Shown piece by piece: positions 58,882 through 64,000 of a stretch of DNA of 64,000 bases. A program made the position numbers and the translations under genes. The first letter of the stretch is position 1. Every line of letters begins with the position of its first letter. This DNA comes from Chelonoidis abingdonii (taxonomy: Eukaryota; Chordata; Testudines; Testudinidae), in contig NC_133770.1 of assembly GCF_003597395.2 (NCBI RefSeq), forward strand, positions 89,486,393 to 89,550,392, written 5' to 3'. The notes under the pieces are model-generated. The model was not told where the DNA came from. It did not search any database and saw only the letters and a list, made by a program, of their open reading frames with translations.

Positions 58882-60591
58882 GCAATCCTAGTGTTGAGAT
58901 ACTATGATGATTGCTACTGTATAAATGACAATAGATGGATCTTGCTGTTCCTAATTAATATTTTTTAATCTGTCAGTAATTACTTTTAAAGTCAGGAAGT
59001 ATAATCTGAGACTCTACTCTGAGATCCACTTTCTAGCAAGCAATGAATGTACATATTCATTATATCAGGAAATTAGAAACTGGAGCAAGAGCCAATCTAT
59101 TTGACATTTTGTAAGATGATATAAATTGTCCTACTCAATAAACACTAGATTTATTTGAGGATATGAATGATGTCTGTCTGGGACAAAAGTATAATCTCTC
59201 TCATGAGTTAGTTAATGCCAGACATCAATTAAATATAGTTCATTAAAGCCGCTGGGTAACCTTATTTTTTGTCTGGATTTGAGGAGCTATCATCAAAGGA
59301 CCGACAGAAGGGTCATCTCAGTAATAATCTCCACTTTTACTCCTTTCATACGCTGGGCTAAGTGAAGTAGTGTATTGTCTGTAAAGAAAATAACCTTTTC
59401 AATGAAAGTATATGTGGAAAGAAAAATAATAGGAAGTGATTACATTTGTGGTAGTTGCAACAGGTGTGCCCTCAGATGTGTCAGCCACGGTATTAGTGCT
59501 GACATGATAATGGTTGATTTATGCACCAACTCCCCCTTCCCAGGCATGTACCATTGCTAGTGCTAGATTTTATAGAGTATTGCCCTTTCATGCTAGATTT
59601 CCCAGGGTAAACTTACAAATTGGAACCAGCAAAGTTTGTAGCAGTATTAAAGACAAGGAGGTGGGAAAAAAAATCCCCAAACCTCTGCTTTGGCCAAAAT
59701 ATTGTTTGAAATGTTTTAGGGGGTTCCTTACTTTATTTTAGCTAGCTTCAGTTTTAATTCTTTTCCTGGATTTGCTTAATTGTCTCCTGCTCACACTTTT
59801 TTGAACCCAAAGAGTAAGGAACCTGCTATTACTAGCTAAGGAAGTTCTCCTTTAGCTTAAGTGCAAGAGGCCATATCTTTGCAACTGTAGGATCATATTT
59901 AATTAGCAATAAATGATGTGGTGGTCAGGCAGCATTGTAAGAAAGATACCTTTTACTGAGCATGCATAGAGGCAGAGTGTAACAACCTGGGAGGCCTGCG
60001 TTTCTCTGGTAGCAATCCAGCCACCAGCTTGCATTCTTGTCCCATCAAACTATGTCCCTCCTGAAACCTGACCCTCTTTCTCCATTCCCTCTCATCCTAT
60101 TACAGACCGGGGTTCTACCATGGCATATCAGGTATGTTTAATTTATGTAGTAGTTGTGTCTGTTTTTTGCAGCATCTGGAGTCATTACAGCACCAGGTTG
60201 GGAGGACAGGAGAGGAGCACCATTGGATGATATGTTCATGGCATACAAAGAGAAAGTTAGATAAAAAACATAAATACTCTTGCTGGAAGGTTGCAATGTA
60301 GCACTACTTTAATTCTTAGAGTTCAGAGTGATAATACACAAGAACCCAAAGCCAGAAAGAGAGAAAACAGGCTGCTCCCTGTGGCAGAGGGGCACAATTC
60401 ATTCCACCTTGCTTTAAGTTGGCTCTTTTCCGCTGATTCAGATTGCACACTTTGCTACAGAGCCCTCTTGCCTGCAAGCAGGACCAGGAAAACTCCCCCA
60501 CCCTTAAAGTGATAGCTTGCAATTCCAACATAGTTCTCAATACACCATAGGGCCAAAGGTGGGTACACTAAAAGTGGCAGAGAGAACATCA
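58882..60591. other. No gene; 59040-59400 is a candidate conserved block
   Basis: 59040-59400 includes 'catgagttagttaatgccag', 'catcaattaaatatag' and 'aaagccgctgggtaacc', without transposon ends. The rest is AT-rich. Frames over 60 codons near 59375-59741 and 60291-60540 carry no motif. Confidence 0.35.
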
Positions 60592-60596
60592 CCAAT

Positions 60597-60762
60597 GATA
60601 GAGAATACACTTATAAAGTTTGCGGATGATACCAAGCTGGGAGGGGTTGCAAGTGCTTTGGAGGATAAGATTAAAATTCAAAATGATCTGGACAAACTGG
60701 AGAAATGGTCTGAAGTAAATAGGATGAAATTCAATAAGGACAAATGCAAATACTCCACTTAG
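60597..60762 (+). pseudogene. CR1 ORF2 fragment, frameshifted
   Basis: Frame with LIKFADDTKLGGVASALED then DLDKLEKW and FNKDKCK. It ends early because one base is missing in 'gcaaatactccactta' compared with the usual 'gcaaagtactccactta'. This is a small part of the RT C-terminal region; the catalytic part is absent. Confidence 0.85.
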
Positions 60763-61188
60763 GAAGGAACTATCAGTTTGACACATACAAAAATGGGAAA
60801 TGGACTGTCTGGGCGGAGTTCTGTGGAAAGGCATCTGGGGTCAGAGTGGACACAAGCTTAAATATGAGTCAACAGCTGTAACGCTGTGAAAGAAAGCAAA
60901 ACATAATTCTGGGATGTATTACCAGGAGTGTAACAACACAAGAAGTAATCTTCTGCTCTACCTTCGCACTGATTAGGCCTCAACTGGAGATTGTGTCAGT
61001 TCTGAGTGCCACATTCAGGAAGAGAGTGGACAAATTGGAGAAAGTCCAGAATGGACAACAATAAAGATTAAAGAGTCTAGAAAACATGACCTATGGAGGG
61101 AAGAATTGAAAAAAACTGGGTTTGTTTAGTCTGGAGAAGAGAAGATCGAGAGGACATTATAACAGTTTTCAAGTTCATACAAGGTTGT

Positions 61189-63060
61189 TGACTTCTGCCA
61201 GCAGGTAGGGGATCTTGGGGGACAACTACTGCCACCAAATTGGTGTGGTGAAGAATAACTTTATTAGAATGCAAAACAAGGGAAATTCAATAGTGAGGGG
61301 TATGGGGTTGTTAAGGTAGAACATTGGGGAGGGGTTTTTTTAGTAAATAGTATAGGGGGTCAATAGTGGGGTTCAACACAGTGAGGTACAATACTGCTGG
61401 TAACAAAGAGCATAAGTATACATGTCAGGTGAACTTTTCTATTAAGCGGTGGTGTCACAGCAGCATATAACCAACTAACAGTATGGGTAAATGTGTTAAA
61501 TAACCACAACTCTTAGTAAAAAATTTGTCACGTGGTGTAAATGTAAAATGTGAGCGGTGATGAGAAAAGGGTAACCTGGGGTTTTTTAATGCTAGAATAT
61601 ACATACCTTGAGGGACGAGGAGCGGGTGAACACGTTGGGGGAAGGGATAAAAAAGAGAGAGAGAGGAAAGGCAGTGGAGAGCGAATGAGTTGTGGGGGTT
61701 GGGGGAAAGCAGGAGCACGTGTGGAGAGAGACTAGAGGCAGAGGCGCTGCGGAGGGAGAATTAAACCCGGGGCAACCGGGAGATGCAGACAGGCTGCAAG
61801 TTTAAACAGCAGAGAGACTGCACGAGTGATGGGGATCGGGGGAGACACCGGGCAAGCTCAGGGGGGATTAGGGCAGCGGGAAGAACAGACCTAACCACAA
61901 TTATACCAGAAACACAGCAAAATCTTATCTTGATCTAACTTAACCAAGACTACACAAATTAGAAGTAACAGAACACAATGAACAATTTTTTAAACTAACT
62001 TACAAGACACAATACAAACAATTCTCTAAACCTAAAACCTTAACCACAGCTATGGCAAAAATAAAATTACAACTTATCTAGACTAAGAACCTGCATTCTA
62101 AAATAGGTGCCCTTACACCTATGCGATTCTTTGATCGGAGGGGGAGCAGTTCCAGCGAGGGCAGAGTGGTGGGTGCCCAGGTACAGCCCCGGGGGGTTAA
62201 GCTAGTGGTGGCTTGCAGCGTGGGCTGCTGCAAGCTGGCAGCCCAGGATACAGTCCAGGAAGACAGCTTAGCAGCAGCACGGCTATTTTTAGCAGCAAAG
62301 GCGCTGCGTAGGCAAGAAAACGATTATAGATACAGACAAGGAGTTAGCTTGGGTCTGTCTGCGGCGGCAAACCCAGGCCACAGCTATGACAGGGGAGTTT
62401 GCAAGAGAGATTCTTACCAAATCCCCAGGACAGCAGCAAGCACAGAAACAGGAACAGCAGTAACATCGGAGGATGGGAGAGAGACTCGATTGCTGTACAA
62501 TAATCAGAGATCTCCAGCACAAATTCGTTTTTCGTGGGAGGGAGTTTAAACGGAGTACGCTCACACGAGAGTGGAGAGAGAGCCCCCCAAAGACCCCTAG
62601 CTGATTCAGACCAGGTGACAAAGCAAGGACCTCTCCGGGTTGATCAGAAAATGTCTGGCTTTAAAGGCCAAACTCAGGCGTTTCCCACCAGTACTTTATT
62701 GCTCCTCTGATACAGGGGAGGAGAGAAGGCAGGGAAAGGTGCAGGTGAAGCATTAGGCATGCCTGGGCAGTTCTGAGCCACAGGTATGGACTTCATAATG
62801 CTTAATTTATTGCCCACTTAGGTCTGGATTCGGCCAGCCGCCCCGCACACCGAGCCCGGGTCTGAACAAAGGAGCCAACCAAAAGAAGCAAGAAGCCCCC
62901 TCCCTAGGCAGAGCAATGGCTCCAGTTAGTCTGTACAAGCCATTCCTATGAATAGGGCTGTGACTTTAGTTAGCACAATGGCCGGGAGGGGTGGCCACAC
63001 AGGACAAACAGAAAGGAGAGGGGAAAAAGGAATGCAGCAGCGGGACAGCTGTAACAGACA
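61189..63060 (-). mobile_element. 1.87-kb LTR (solo or short element) inside CR1
   Basis: Flanks GTTGT (61184-61188 and 63061-63065) match. Ends are TGACTTCTG and TAACAGACA. On the minus strand AATAAA at 61260-61265 lies about 70 bp before the 3' end, as in LTR R-U5. A second AATAAA is near 62696-62701. I saw no internal repeat of the ends, so it looks like one long LTR rather than two. Both-strand frames at 62121-62621 have no retroviral motif and are not taken as genes. Confidence 0.88.
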
Positions 63061-63368
63061 GTTGTTACAAGGAGGAGGGAGAAAAAAATGTTCTTAACCT
63101 CTGAGGATAGGACAAGAAGCAATGGGCTTAAATTGCAGCAAGAACGGTTTAGGTTGGACATTAGGAAAAATTTCCTAACTGTCAGGTGGTTAAGCACTGG
63201 AATAAAATTGCCTCAGGAGGTTGTGGAATCTCCATCATTGGGGATTTTTAAGAGCAGGTTGGACAAACACCTGTCAGGGATGGTCTAGGGAATACTCACT
63301 CCTGCCATGAGTGCAGGGGACTGGACTAGATGACCTCTTGAGGTCCCTTCCAGTTCTATGATTCTATG

Positions 63369-64000
63369 TAAGGAGAGATGTGATTGAGAGGACTGCAAGG
63401 GAAAATTTCGGAACAGAGACGGGCAAAGAAGACTAGCTCCTGGTTTATTACCTAGATGGGTATTGGGTTTCTCACTTTCCTTCTCTGACAAAGGAGATGG
63501 CAATAAGGAGGAGACAGTCAAGCCCTATCTAGGAGGAGGATGACAGCCACCATCCTTGGATAAGAGGGTGTAAATAGGGCTGAATTTGACCCCAAATCTG
63601 AATGTAATTGTATCTCCTGCAGATAAGTGTATGCTTCTTTTAAAATCCCTTCTTATTTTCAAATTAAGCTAGTAGGTTTATTAGCATTTAGGGAAAATAA
63701 CTTTAAATTGCAGATCTAGATTTACTAAATCCTATATATAATATAATATGGCAGAATTCTGACTTCCCCTGCACAAGTTCCCTAGAGGGAAGAGAGCCCT
63801 GGGAACCTTTTCTCCTGCAGTATGCTCACAAAGAGCTGGCTACCATACAGATTTAGTGATCCTTCGAGCACCAGTATGGGGATTCAGCTTGTACCATGAG
63901 TCTCTAAGGCCCCAGAAGGGTATGGCCAGACTGGTAGGAGTGTAGCCAGGACCCCTTTTCTGTTCACCTGCAGGCATCATGTAACCGGAGCAGTTACAAG
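63369..64000. other. No feature assigned
   Basis: AT-rich to mixed sequence up to the window end. Nothing recognised. Confidence 0.4.

Larger units (their letters stand above)
60592..63368 (+). mobile_element. CR1 LINE, 5'-truncated, split by an LTR
   Basis: 60592-61188 and 63066-63368 form one CR1. The junction is exact once the LTR and one copy of GTTGT are removed. The 3' end is 'gaggtcccttccagttctat' then GATTCTATG. The left part has FADDTKLGG, then WSEVNRMKFNKDKC, and a one-base deletion near 60748 breaks the frame. The right part (63088-63285) has EDRTRSNGLKL and a PQEVVESPSLGIF-type end. Confidence 0.92.

Noticed and set aside
58439..58968. Several 98-155-codon frames on both strands
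   Set aside because: They are shadows of one GC-rich hAT element with a perfect target duplication.
62121..62621. 142- and 110-codon frames as retroviral genes
   Set aside because: They lie in an LTR and carry no gag, protease, RT or env motif.
1..64000. CRISPR array, operon or prokaryotic defence system
   Set aside because: There are no regularly spaced direct repeats and no bacterial gene organisation; all evidence points to a vertebrate nuclear genome.

Overview
The window looks like non-coding sequence from an amniote nuclear genome. A sauropsid, most probably a turtle, fits best. CR1 LINEs with the characteristic ATTCTATG-type 3' tails dominate. They sit with Penelope-like retroelements, many short hAT-type DNA transposons with 8-bp target duplications, ancient MIR/CORE-type SINE remnants, several LTRs, and a large population of small palindromic repeats. 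I saw no L1 or Alu. The turtle call rests on family composition and on recognising repeat families; I could not run a search.

No host protein-coding gene, tRNA, rRNA or bacterial-type system can be supported. The recognisable coding fragments all belong to mobile elements: CR1 ORF2 reverse-transcriptase C-termini, a Penelope RT tail with linker and GIY-YIG endonuclease, and a short gag-like N-terminus. Each is truncated, and most are also frameshifted. The other open frames look like chance frames, often inside GC-rich repeats.

Layout: 1-1356 is a broken LTR element followed by a head-to-head CR1. 1357-19100 is mostly unassigned AT-rich sequence with hairpin repeats, an old CR1, an inverted Penelope tail, an LTR-like block (10125-10890) and a MIR. 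19107-22346 holds two hAT elements (one inside a MIR) and a nested inverted-repeat transposon. 27562-28232 is a hAT split by a CR1. 35248-36545 is an ancient SINE region split by a CR1. 39009-39082 carries a 50-bp Penelope insertion. 40589-41685 has three DNA transposons in a row. 43738-45393 is a large inverted-repeat element with tRNA-like modules and a nested element. 48695-57098 is LTR-rich: one complete solo LTR, one LTR with an adjoining polypurine tract, and one LTR split by a Penelope element. 58571-63368 has a GC-rich hAT and a CR1 split by a 1.87-kb LTR.

Target-site duplications let several nested insertions be ordered in time: MIR before hAT (19.8-20.2 kb), hAT before CR1 (27.6 kb), LTR before Penelope (55.7 kb), and CR1 before LTR (61.2 kb). 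A few unassigned, apparently repeat-free blocks (about 4.85-5.32, 16.6-17.0, 46.5-46.8, 47.5-47.8, 57.1-57.7 and 59.0-59.4 kb) have the texture of conserved non-coding regulatory DNA, but that needs alignment.
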